From positions 1 to 19,283 of the forward strand of contig JANBPT010000914.1 of NCBI GenBank assembly GCA_027575765.1: a stretch of 19,283 nucleotides of DNA, in the 5' to 3' direction. Under the pieces are notes generated by a model that was not told where the DNA came from, did no database searches, and saw only the letters and a list, made by a program, of their open reading frames with translations. This stretch comes from Tieghemiomyces parasiticus (lineage: Eukaryota; Kickxellomycota; Dimargaritomycetes; Dimargaritales; Dimargaritaceae). Below are positions 7,979 through 16,572 of this stretch, piece by piece (the stretch's first letter is position 1; each line of letters starts with the position of its first letter). The translations under genes were made by a program, and so were the position numbers.

Positions 7979-9268
7979 ATGACCGCCAACCTCCCAGCCA
8001 ATGTGCAACCCTACCTCGATGCTCTTGCCCAAGCCGCGGACGCCGACCACGCCAGCAGTATCGTCGACGAGACCACTGCGGCCCGCGGGGTGTTCGCCTT
8101 CACCGAACTCCTACAGAGCCTCGCCGTCCAGCAGGTAGGGCTGGTCACTGCAATATTGTGGCTGGGGAGCGCCCTCCTCCCACCCCCTTTTTTTGCCAAC
8201 GCGGGCCACACACATGCTATCCAGCACGTACCGTGCGGAGAAGGCTAACGGCAATGTTGTCGATCTCGGTCAACTATTGAACCCGCCCTTACCCTTTAGC
8301 TGAAAGACACGGCGGCCTACTCCCTGATCGAGTTGTTCGCCTTCGGAAATTGGCGTCAGTGGCACGGTAAGCTGCTATCCAATTAGCAATGGTAGAGGAA
8401 TTGCCGGTAGCACCTAGCTGTTAGAGCCCCCCCCCTTTGCATCTCGCATCGATACCGAGTTACCAACCGTATCCCAATGTTTACCATACGTTACAAATCC
8501 TGGATCCTCCACTATACAGACAACCACCGGAAGACCATTCCGCTCAACGCCGCTCAGGAACTGAAGCTTCGGCAGCTCAGCTTGCTCTCGCTAGCCAATC
8601 GCAGCAAGGTAAGCGGCCTTTTTCGAAGGCATACTAATTAGCGCAGTACCCACTAGCCCAGTATCACACTTGTTTCTTGCTGATTTAATCTCATCTCCTC
8701 AATCCCAGCGTAATTTATTTAATCCATACTCCCAACCAGATCCTAACCTACGCCAGTATGCAGCGTGAATTGGGGTTGGAGAGCACTGCTGAGTTGGAAG
8801 GCGTTATTATAGACGCGCTCTACCAAGAGATCATCCAGGGAAAACTCAGCCAGGCCCGTCAGGAGCTGGCGCTGGAGTCCGCCGTCGGCCGGGACGTTGA
8901 TCTGACTCGGGACCTGCCGAGCCTCGACGTGACGGTGACCGCCATGTAAGTTAAGCAAGAGAAAGAGAGGGTGGATGATTATTAGGGACACGTTAGTTGA
9001 CGGCGGGGGTCAAATAGGTCAGTCTTGGGAGCCCGAGTGACCTTTTCCGGGTGTATAACTCGCTAACAGTTACTTCGTTTGGCAATACGTGCCGGTTTAC
9101 CGACCCAGGATCGACAATACTGACCGCCTCATAGCGGCCCTTGACCAGAGCATCGAGGGAGCGGCGTCCTGGATCCACGAGCCGGATAGTCATGGATACC
9201 CCGCGGATGCCGAGCAGCTCTCACTGCAAGCCCTGAACCACCTGAGCGCCCAGATCCGCCAGCCATGA
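7979..9268 (+). CDS. CSN7: COP9 signalosome subunit 7, PCI-domain protein (225 aa), five exons
   Basis: CSN7 is a scaffold subunit of the COP9 signalosome, which removes Nedd8 from cullins. The exons I derive are 7979-8134, 8300-8366, 8520-8608, 8740-8945 and 9109-9268. All have GT donors, AG acceptors and consistent phase. The product matches CSN7: GVFAFTELLQ (37-46), YSLIELFAFGNW (59-70), LKLRQLSLLSLANRSK (89-104), ELEGVIIDALYQEIIQGKL (122-140) and the GRDV after the PCI winged helix (154-157). A helix (DRLIAALDQSIEGA) follows. At 225 residues it is near the usual 215-275, with a shorter tail. Exon 5 could instead start at 9070, in frame, adding 13 residues. I prefer 9109 because CTAAC at 9063-9067 abuts the earlier AG and because helix spacing then fits the family. 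It is convergent with the borealin gene. Confidence 0.92.
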
Positions 9269-9562
9269 GAAAGCCTTATCCTCGGCTTTTCATTATCTAA
9301 TACGGGGCTCATACAGTTGACCATCTCGGCTTGTAATACGATATACGTCAATCTTTACTAAATTCTTTCGCGCGCGGGCCAGCTTAACTTGTCCCACACA
9401 CACCTAATCATCATGGCAATACATCTATATCGGCCTGAATGTCGAGGAAAATCAAGGTGGACTACATTGACATTGTAATTATGGAATCATTACAAACTAA
9501 CATGACAGTTGACAGCGTAGTCAGGAATACGGCTTACATAACAGAAAGGACACATACTACTA

Positions 9563-9578
9563 TTTTTTTTAAAAAAAA
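9563..9578. repeat. T8A8 palindromic tract
   Basis: Eight thymines directly followed by eight adenines, 30 nt beyond the stop of the minus-strand borealin gene. Such a symmetrical A/T tract can form a terminator-like or poly(A)-site-flanking element for both convergent genes. That use is inference. Confidence 0.5.
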
Positions 9579-9585
9579 GCATGAT

Positions 9586-9602
9586 CACCACCACCACCAC
9601 CC
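9586..9602. repeat. (CAC)n microsatellite
   Basis: Five CAC/ACC units running into CCCC, lying within 6-22 nt after the borealin stop codon on the minus strand. Confidence 0.75.
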
Positions 9603-9607
9603 CAGCT

Positions 9608-11506
9608 TCAAGCCGCGCTCCGCGATGTCTTGCGGGAAGTTCGCCCCGTCCCACTTGACTTCGCGGCCGCCTTGGATTTACTCTCCTTCTTGTCACGGGT
9701 CTGAGTGTAAGAAGCCAACGCCGCCCGATCAGCGGCCCGCGCCCCACCCGACGAGGCCCGTTTACCACCTCCAGTGCCCTTAGACACCGTCGAAGTGACC
9801 GACGAAGTGGTGGAAGCGTTGGATCGTACACTGGTCGTTCGACTGGCCTTGGCAGCCGATCCCGTCACGACGGGCAGACTGTTATCTGCTTCGGCCGCTG
9901 ACGACGCGGGAGGTGCCTGGTTTTCCTTGGTTGTGGCACGCTCGGTCGCCGTACCGCGCCGCCGCCGCTTCGCAGGTTTACCGGGTGTAAGATGATGACC
10001 GTTCTGGGGCCCATCATCCCCAACATCCTCGTCCGCCGCCTTTGACCGAGCCTTGCTCGCTGCGGCCGCGGCGCGGGATTTGGCTGTTTGGCGACCCGCG
10101 CCGCGCCGTCCTGCCGCACCGGTAGCAGCGCCTGATTTGCCGGCCGTTGCCTGTAGAGCCGAGATTTTTTTCACGCCACTCGCCTTGGCAGTCGGTGGTC
10201 GGCGAAGCGGGGTGTTGCCGGTCGCATCCGCAGCGGCCTGGGCGGCACGCAGGTGTAGTTGCCTGATGAGATTGGGCGATTTGAGCAACTTTGGGGAGAA
10301 GATTGGGGTGGAGGGCGGTCGGATAGTCGTCCCGGGTGTCTTGGTGCGCGGGGTGTGGGCAACTGGTAGGCGCGTGGGCGTGCCTCCGTGGCGAGCGGTC
10401 GCCGCTGTAACCTTGCCAAGTCCCGCCGGACGCCCCGTGGTCGTAACGGGACGTGCCGAGGTATTAGCCGGTACCCGGTCACCGGGCTTCTTCGCAGGTG
10501 CCACGGATGATGTCGGCAGGGTTGCTGCTGCCGGACGGCGACGAGACCCCGCGGCCGGAGGCGGTTGGAACTCACCGTATTTCCGCTTGCGGATAAGTTC
10601 GGGAGTAACAGGTAACTTAAAGCGTTGGATGCGGCGAGCAGCCTCCTGATGCATGTACTCGTTGACGGAGCCGCGGTAGGTCAGACAAAACTCCCGCATA
10701 GTGAGCGCCCGGACATCCTTGGGGAATACGCTGAGGTCCAGCTCGCAGCGTAATTTGAGTGACTCACGGAGCCACTGGTCGTTGGAGCGGAGCCGCTGGG
10801 CGCGGTCGTTGACTAGTAGGTGAGGGAGGCAGTAACACGGGTAGGACAGGGAGAAGTTAGCGGTGGGGTCTAGGTATGTCCAGCACCAGCCTTCCGCCTC
10901 GCTAGATCAGACAGTTTTGATTATAAACGTTGGGGCACACTTACCTTCGAATTCTAAGTTCTCTAACATTGCCCGCTTCTCCGCGTCGGTTAACTTCTTA
11001 GGTGCCTGTCTCGACTCGTTCATGCTAACCATACTGCGGTTAAACGTCGACGTGGTCGACTCTGACGGCTTAAACAGCGATGTCGATTGCTGTTGCTGAC
11101 CTTGATCCTCACTCGGTCGGGCCCCGAAAGTCGCCATACCACCGGACAGCGGCGCTGTAGCCACCGCGGTGGGCGAAAGGAAGGCTGTTCCGGTATTGAG
11201 AATTGAATGGGGGCCATTGTCCGCATAGGATAATTCGGCAGCATCCATACGCACGTCAGCGTCGGGGTCAGCACCGACGGTGGAAGGGTAGTTGGACGGA
11301 AGGGGCCGCGGGTGGGACCGGGCGGTGCGAACAGCGAGGGTACGGTCATTGTCGTCTGAGGTTTGAGTGGTAGAGCTGGACCCGGCATGCTGAGCGGAGG
11401 CCGGTCGGGCAGGGGGTGGTAGAGAACCGCGATCGGAGGAGGTGGAAGCGGCCGAATCAACGTCGGTGTCGCTGCCGACGGAGTGAAGAACCCGTCTGTT
11501 GCGCAT
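9608..11506 (-). CDS. NBL1: Borealin/Nbl1 homologue with a long disordered tail (588 aa), two exons
   Basis: Borealin/Nbl1 binds survivin and INCENP in the chromosomal passenger complex, which places Aurora B at centromeres. Exon 1 is 11506-10945 and exon 2 is 10812-9608. The 132-nt intron has GTAAGT, a CTAAC branch site about 45 nt before the AG, and phase 1. The join restores the Nbl1 helices: LTDAEKRAMLENLEFE (172-187) runs straight into VNDRAQRLR (188-196), then LKLRCELDLSVFPKDVRALTMREF (206-229). Flanks are predicted disordered: an acidic, Ser/Pro-rich arm of about 170 residues and a basic Ala/Ser/Thr-rich tail of about 340. The tail has CDK-type sites (T257-P, S360-P-K, S366-P, T463-P-G-K), an NLS-like KRRRR (469-473) and a KEN box (483-485). 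No metazoan-type dimerisation domain is evident. An upstream in-frame acceptor would insert 19 residues into the helix and is disfavoured. Confidence 0.85.
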
Positions 11507-12269
11507 CGTCGGAGTTATGGAATGACAGAACAGGTTAGCAACGTAGGAAGTGCGATGAAAAGAGACTATGGCGAACTAGTCCGGGAAACAAAGGTTGTTA
11601 TGAGAAGGTGCGTCGGGGATGAGAGGGCATTAAGAATCCATAACACAATCGTGCCCGGTGAGGTTGTGGGCAAAAGTAGCTAGCGCCAAAACACGGACAA
11701 AATATCGTTAGGCGCCGAGGTTGGAATCCGAGGTATTGGAGTTCGGATATGGTGCGGATACATTCAGAATGGGCAGTGATAGGAGATTGACCTCAATGGA
11801 AATGCCAAAGTTAACCATCGGTCACGGTCTTTTGTGTGTGTATGTGTGTGTTTGTGGCCAACCCTACTATCGATGGGCCGCGTGCGGGGGAGGAACGTAA
11901 ACAAACCTGCCTGTTCGCTACTGGCGCGGGCCTTTTCTCATCAGTGTGGACCAACTGTTTCTGCACCCAGTGATTTCCCAGCACCTGATGCGATTTACTT
12001 TCGGCTACCGCCACTTTCTTGGTATCGATTTAGGGACTGGTGGATTGTGTATTTGACGAACTGCCCCCACCTGGTCCCAATTCTTTCTTTTTTTGAAATG
12101 GTGGTGGTAGCCATCAGCTTTTGAAGTGGGGGATAAATGCTATTTATAAATGGGCTAAAATGTCCGTGGTGGTTTGTGAGAGAACAATATCAAAAGTATG
12201 GATTATCAGTCAAGAAAAGAGAAGCAGGGAGAACGTCATGATTGAAACAATCTCGACAACTATGCTAAC
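11507..12269. other. Intergenic region between the bHLH gene and NBL1
   Basis: It holds the 3' end of the bHLH gene and the promoter of NBL1, both on the minus strand. No TATA consensus is obvious for NBL1. The frame of NBL1 stays open for about 85 nt upstream of its ATG but contains no earlier ATG before a TAG, which supports the start at 11506. A TG-rich repeat lies at 11833-11856. No gene of its own is seen. Confidence 0.55.
11833..11856. repeat. Imperfect (TG)n microsatellite
   Basis: Twenty-four bases of TG repeat interrupted by one A and one extra TT, in the intergenic region upstream of NBL1. Confidence 0.75.
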
Positions 12270-14729
12270 CTAGCCGTCGTCATCGTCATCTTCGCCGTCA
12301 CTTGCGGAGCCCACATCAGCTGCTGCACCACTACTCCCCTCCGGTGATAGCCCCATCGTCCTGGCCTCTTCCTCCTCCTCATCGTCTTCGGGGAGTCCCA
12401 GTTGTACCCGCAACCGCCTCAATTCCCCACGGTCGCGCTGGTGCTGGGCCTCGAGGGCAACGATATAATCTGCGGCCTTATTAAGGATGTACACCTTGCT
12501 AATCAATTTTTCGTCGAGGTGCGGCACACGGGACTTGAGGTTATCAAAACACATCTTGAGCGAATCACGGCGTTTCTGCTCAGCAGCCTTGTGGCTCGAA
12601 CGCCGTTGTTCGAGGCCGAGGTGGAGGTGGCGGTTATAGGTGAGGCCTAGGAGCTGGGAGTCACCGGACATCATGTTCTGGTAATTGCTGCGTTCGGCGA
12701 GACGTTGCGCAATCTGGTTGGCCGACAGGCCAGGGAAGGCACTGCCACCGCCGGTGCCGTTTGGGCCGTGCACGGGCTTGGGAAGAGGCGATATCGGAAT
12801 CCGAGGGCCGCGGTTTGCGCCGGTCTTCGCCGGGGACGGACCGAGGCCCCGCGGAGTGAGCGGTACAGGGGCGGTGCGGCCCCCATTTCCGCCACTACCC
12901 TGGGCGGAGAGGGCCGGCGAGGGGTCGGGACGCAGTGCGGCCGGGGAGGCTGGTGGCAGACCACCTACCGAGGCAGATGAAACTACAAACGAGGGGGGAA
13001 CTGTTGCAGCCGACTTAGAGGCCGTTTGGTCCCGGATTGGGGCGAGGGCCAGGAGATTCGCGCTCGTAGAGGTGGTAGTCGGCTGACAGCGCGCCTTAGC
13101 CACGGTGGACCTGGAAGCGACTCGAATCCGCCGACTTTTCTTTTCAGTCGGCCAGGGGCTGTTCCCGGCCGTCTGGTTCGGCGGAGCAGGGCATTCTCTA
13201 CCAGCGGCTGCTTGTCCTGGCCTGGTAGTCGCGCTGAGCGGGGAGGATGGCTCGGCGGCGGGCGGGGACAGACTTGACTCTGGGGTACTAGGCGAGTCGG
13301 AGTGCGGTAGCTGGATCTGCATGAGCGAGGCCGGGGTGGCCGGAGTAATGCTGGCGGTGGCAGTAGCGTCAACAGTTTTCCCAGCGATAAATTTCGCGGT
13401 CGACGGCAGCGGCAGGGGGGGAATCTGGGCCGGTTCCGGTAAAGGGGCTGGCAGGGTGCTCGCGTCGGCCGTCTGGCGAGAGTTGCCCGAACCTCGTGCC
13501 CCGTGTTGCGGATTGCGGGACGGCGCAGAGTCCACGCTGGGCGGGCCCATGGCCGATGGGAAAGGTGCCGGTGGAGTCGAGGCTGACTGGTTGAACAGCA
13601 GCGAACCAATATCGGTCGGGTTCTGGGCCGGTGTAGCCGAGAGGCTGGGGCTACCGAGCGAGAAATCCATGGCCTGGACCCCGGGCATGGGCTGGAACGC
13701 TGGGCTCACATTATCCGACATAAGCATGGCCGGGGAGCACAGGAGGCCGGGGCTGGTCAGGGTGAGATTGGCCAGCGCCTGGGCCTGGGCTTCATTCTGC
13801 TGCCATGGGCTCCACTGACCGGGATCGAACAGAAACGGCGAGTGCAAGAGTGCGCTACCCAGATCACCGGGGCGTACAAGTGGGGAGCTTTGCAGGTACG
13901 AAGGGTGAGTATCCAGCCCCGGTACGAAACGTGGTGTATTATGTAGTGAAGATGCCTGGGAGGAGGTCCCGGGGTGCACGCGGGAACGGGGACCGCCGGA
14001 GGCTCGTCCGGAGGAACGGGTAGAAGTTCCCCGATGGTCAGCCGGAGTCGAAGCGGTCATCATTGGTGTCTTGAAAGAGATTGGGCGCTTCGACGGGGAC
14101 ATGGTGTACTCGGCAGCACCGGTCTGGGCGGGCGAGCGGAGAGTTTCGAGCGTCGCATCAGCCTCGGGCCGCTGGCGTTTCCTCGCTGAAGACGAGGTCG
14201 ATACCAACGGGGCAGTCTTTGCCGACCTGGGCATAGGGATGGCGGCCTCCGGGAGCAGCGTAGGGGACATGGCTGGCGGCCCGGATGTGCTCAAGTGGGC
14301 GGGGAAATTTGAGTCAAACCCACCAGGGGTATCGGGCGGCCCATTGGTAGGACACGGCGGGAGCGCGATGGTCGGATAGAGTCCCGTACTAAGTGGGGTG
14401 AGCGGCAGGCCCGTCTGGGACTGGATCATGCCCTGGAGCTGGCGAAGCAGAGGGTAGTTACCTGTGGTCTGGGCCTTATGGAGGACGGCTTGGAGCTGTT
14501 CGAGCAGCTGGGTGGTCGGCGGACTCAGCGGGCGCTCCTTTCCGGCTTGTGGGTGGGGTGCTGCCGTCCTCGCCGGGGCCTGGGGTGGGCCTGGTGCGGG
14601 ATTCGGGGTCAGTTGGGAGAGGTCGAACGGGAGCTGCCCACCGCTATTGCGTAGCAGGTCGTTCAGGTCGAAATTGAGGTCCTCTAATGACAGCCCGTTG
14701 AACATGGCGTTGTCGTGAGAAGGATTCAT
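12270..14729 (-). CDS. bHLH-leucine-zipper transcription factor, Myc/Max/USF type (819 aa), single exon
   Basis: A nuclear DNA-binding regulator. The bHLH domain is near the C-terminus: basic region RRSSHKAAEQKRR (709-721), helix 1 to about 728-736 (CFDNLKSRVP), a short loop, and helix 2 SKVYILNKAADYIVALE (746-762). A short zipper-like helix (L770, L773, L777) runs to about 779. H713, E717 and R721 are the class B set that reads CACGTG. An acidic tail (782-819, runs of Glu and Asp) ends the protein. Residues 13-26 (LSLEDLNFDLNDLL) look like an acidic-hydrophobic activation motif. The 680 residues between are Pro/Ser/Thr/Ala-rich and probably disordered, with several SP/TP sites and Gln-rich Leu repeats near 70-110. 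It is much longer than Max- or Cbf1-type factors, but no intron is needed. The exact orthologue cannot be named: fungal Cbf1, Rtg3 and Myc-like families are all possible. It lies upstream of and in line with NBL1. Confidence 0.93.
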   Translation of the reverse strand: MNPSHDNAMFNGLSLEDLNFDLNDLLRNSGGQLPFDLSQLTPNPAPGPPQAPARTAAPHPQAGKERPLSPPTTQLLEQLQAVLHKAQTTGNYPLLRQLQGMIQSQTGLPLTPLSTGLYPTIALPPCPTNGPPDTPGGFDSNFPAHLSTSGPPAMSPTLLPEAAIPMPRSAKTAPLVSTSSSARKRQRPEADATLETLRSPAQTGAAEYTMSPSKRPISFKTPMMTASTPADHRGTSTRSSGRASGGPRSRVHPGTSSQASSLHNTPRFVPGLDTHPSYLQSSPLVRPGDLGSALLHSPFLFDPGQWSPWQQNEAQAQALANLTLTSPGLLCSPAMLMSDNVSPAFQPMPGVQAMDFSLGSPSLSATPAQNPTDIGSLLFNQSASTPPAPFPSAMGPPSVDSAPSRNPQHGARGSGNSRQTADASTLPAPLPEPAQIPPLPLPSTAKFIAGKTVDATATASITPATPASLMQIQLPHSDSPSTPESSLSPPAAEPSSPLSATTRPGQAAAGRECPAPPNQTAGNSPWPTEKKSRRIRVASRSTVAKARCQPTTTSTSANLLALAPIRDQTASKSAATVPPSFVVSSASVGGLPPASPAALRPDPSPALSAQGSGGNGGRTAPVPLTPRGLGPSPAKTGANRGPRIPISPLPKPVHGPNGTGGGSAFPGLSANQIAQRLAERSNYQNMMSGDSQLLGLTYNRHLHLGLEQRRSSHKAAEQKRRDSLKMCFDNLKSRVPHLDEKLISKVYILNKAADYIVALEAQHQRDRGELRRLRVQLGLPEDDEEEEEARTMGLSPEGSSGAAADVGSASDGEDDDDDG

Positions 14730-16566
14730 GGCTGGAGGAAGGGGTGGGCTGGTTCACACCGCCACGGAGAAACGAGGAAAACGGGACAATGAAACTTCTG
14801 GTTGGGCCCCGGGGGGTGAAAGAAATGTGGAGGGACTCGGTCACCCGTGTCCGGACGGAGGGAAATTTGCCAAAGGGGGGTTGGGGAGAAAAGTAAGAAA
14901 TTTATTTAATGGAGGGTGGGGCCACACATTTACCTTAGTGATGGGGTAGGTGGTACTGGAGGGTGAGACAATGAAGGCCTACGCAGGCCGTCCCGTGAGA
15001 GGTTGCCGCCTGTCAATGGTGCGACCAGTCAGAGCGGATGAAGGATAGCCGGTGTCGGCCTGTTTGGTGGTCGCCAGGACCGGGCCACTTCAGAGCGTAC
15101 GAGAGGGGGGACGGGATGTACCCCCAGGGTCGGGTTGTAGGTCGTCCACGATTTTAGCGCACGGAATAGCAGGAACCTTGGTGACCGGTGAGCTGTAGAG
15201 GGTGTGGGGAAGAGTCAGAGTGTCAAGGGACACTGTGGGTTGCTGGGGAGGGGCACGTGTCCAGGGTGGCCAGTGCATTAACAAAGACGCTGGCAGCAGG
15301 TGGCGACAGAGGTAGCGTCGGGGCCTGACAGGACTGGCCTTTTCCTTGAGAAATGGTAGTTTGGAGGCCTAACGCGTATGGGGGCCGTTGCTAGTTTAGG
15401 CATTTAAAGTAGGGTTACTGGGAATGATTGAGAATCGCCCTATGATTACCGCAAAAGTAGGCCCATGCTGACGAGAGGGGCCGAGTTTAAAGGATGGAAG
15501 GTTGTGCTGACTACAGTTCGTACAGCCAAACGGAGCGGATGACCTTATGGGAATCAGCACGGAAAAATATGGTACACGTCTCAATCAAACCGTCGTTGTA
15601 GCTTGACGCTGACTTCCAGAGTACATGGAAGGGTCAAGTAAAGGTGTACTACCCCCCTTTCTGTTGTGGTGACCCCCGAGACAAGCGTGGCAGCGGCCTA
15701 GGCAGGCCCATTGGCTGGCCGACGCCCTACAGGCCATCACCCCAACTGCCTCTGTGTTTACACGCCATTGAAAAACTTACCCGCTGCGCCCACCGGCTTT
15801 GGAATCCATTGATAACTTTCAACCCCCACCCTCGCCCACTATTCCCATTTCCCTCCTAAAGTTTCACAGCCAAGCACCCCCTTACGGGAAAGGCGGGGAC
15901 GATCAGATTCATTGGAAAACGGAACGCCAACAGATACTTCACTTTTAATACATTCGTAAGTCGTGAGCCGATAGCCACAAGGAAAGGTAAAAGTAAACCA
16001 AACTGGTGTGGGGAAGTTGCACCCGTTGCTATGGGTAGCGTATCGCCAGCTACTTTCACAAGCCAGTCTGATATCCGCGGGGGGAGGCTGGTAAGCTTCC
16101 ATAGCAGTGAACCCGACATTACCAAGCCGATACCAGCACACTACCGTTGCGCGGGATGTATGTTTCATGACTTGCTTCTTTAGATCAGCCATACCCTCCC
16201 TCCATCTCTCAAATAGTATACCTAATCGACCAATCCGATGGAAGGGGATTATACAGCCAGCCACTCTCCGTTCGGCATGGTGCCTGCCCGTGGGGATAAT
16301 GTGGAGCTAGGACTCTATTTAGTTATCCCACCACCTATGTTCCCATACCAACGCAGCTCAACCCCTGTGGAGTTGACCCAAACCATTGCGTTCCACTTGG
16401 TATCGGTCACAACGATCGATAATAAATGCGGAGCTGTCTACAAGTTTCTACTCTCTAAAAAGCTACGATATCCTTGGCTTTAGGGGGTAGGAAGTCGCGT
16501 CAATCCGAAGAAAATTGCCCAATGGCCGAGTGATCTATTTATGACTTGTCCACACTTGGTCGCCAC
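14730..16566. other. Upstream region of the bHLH gene and beyond, no supported gene
   Basis: The first 500-600 nt are C/T-rich on the minus strand, as expected for the leader and promoter of the bHLH gene. A possible donor (AAG|GTAAAT at about 14932 on the minus strand) hints at a leader intron, but I cannot pair it confidently. A minus-strand frame of 141 residues (15839-16264) is the longest here. It has no recognisable domain, and a frame of that length is expected about once by chance in this much sequence. Confidence 0.45.
15254..15259. promoter_or_regulatory. E-box CACGTG upstream of the bHLH gene
   Basis: CACGTG within GGGCACGTGTCC, 525 nt upstream of the bHLH start codon on its own strand. 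It could serve autoregulation, since the encoded basic region has the residues that read this sequence. One such site in this length of DNA is not statistically unusual. Confidence 0.3.
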
Positions 16567-16572
16567 CACGTG
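16567..16572. promoter_or_regulatory. E-box CACGTG in gene-free DNA
   Basis: CACGTG within the 8-bp palindrome CCACGTGG. It is 1.8 kb upstream of the bHLH start and has no gene close to it, so it may be a chance occurrence. Confidence 0.2.

Larger units (their letters stand above)
9269..9607. other. Short convergent intergenic region between CSN7 and NBL1
   Basis: It holds the 3' ends of two convergent genes. At 9563-9578 there are eight T followed directly by eight A, a self-complementary run. At 9586-9602 there is a (CAC)n repeat immediately after the borealin stop. No AATAAA was seen for CSN7. The overlapping short frames here (9439-9783 plus and 9490-9831 minus) are shadows. Confidence 0.6.

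Noticed and set aside
9070..9108. Longer CSN7 exon 5 beginning at the AG at 9069
   Set aside because: In phase, but the CTAAC branch-like site directly abuts this AG and the extra 13 residues break the spacing to the last helix seen in CSN7. It is kept as a possible isoform.
10053..10649. 198-residue plus-strand frame opposite NBL1
   Set aside because: It is a shadow of the GC-rich, Ala/Arg/Pro-coding tail of the borealin gene.
13105..13818. 237-residue plus-strand frame opposite the bHLH gene
   Set aside because: It is a shadow of a long GC-rich coding exon, and its Gly/Ala/Val-rich content is typical of antisense translation.
15839..16264. 141-residue open frame on the minus strand in the gene-poor right half
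   Set aside because: No recognisable domain, signal peptide or splice context. A rough estimate gives about 0.5 such frames by chance in this much non-coding DNA.
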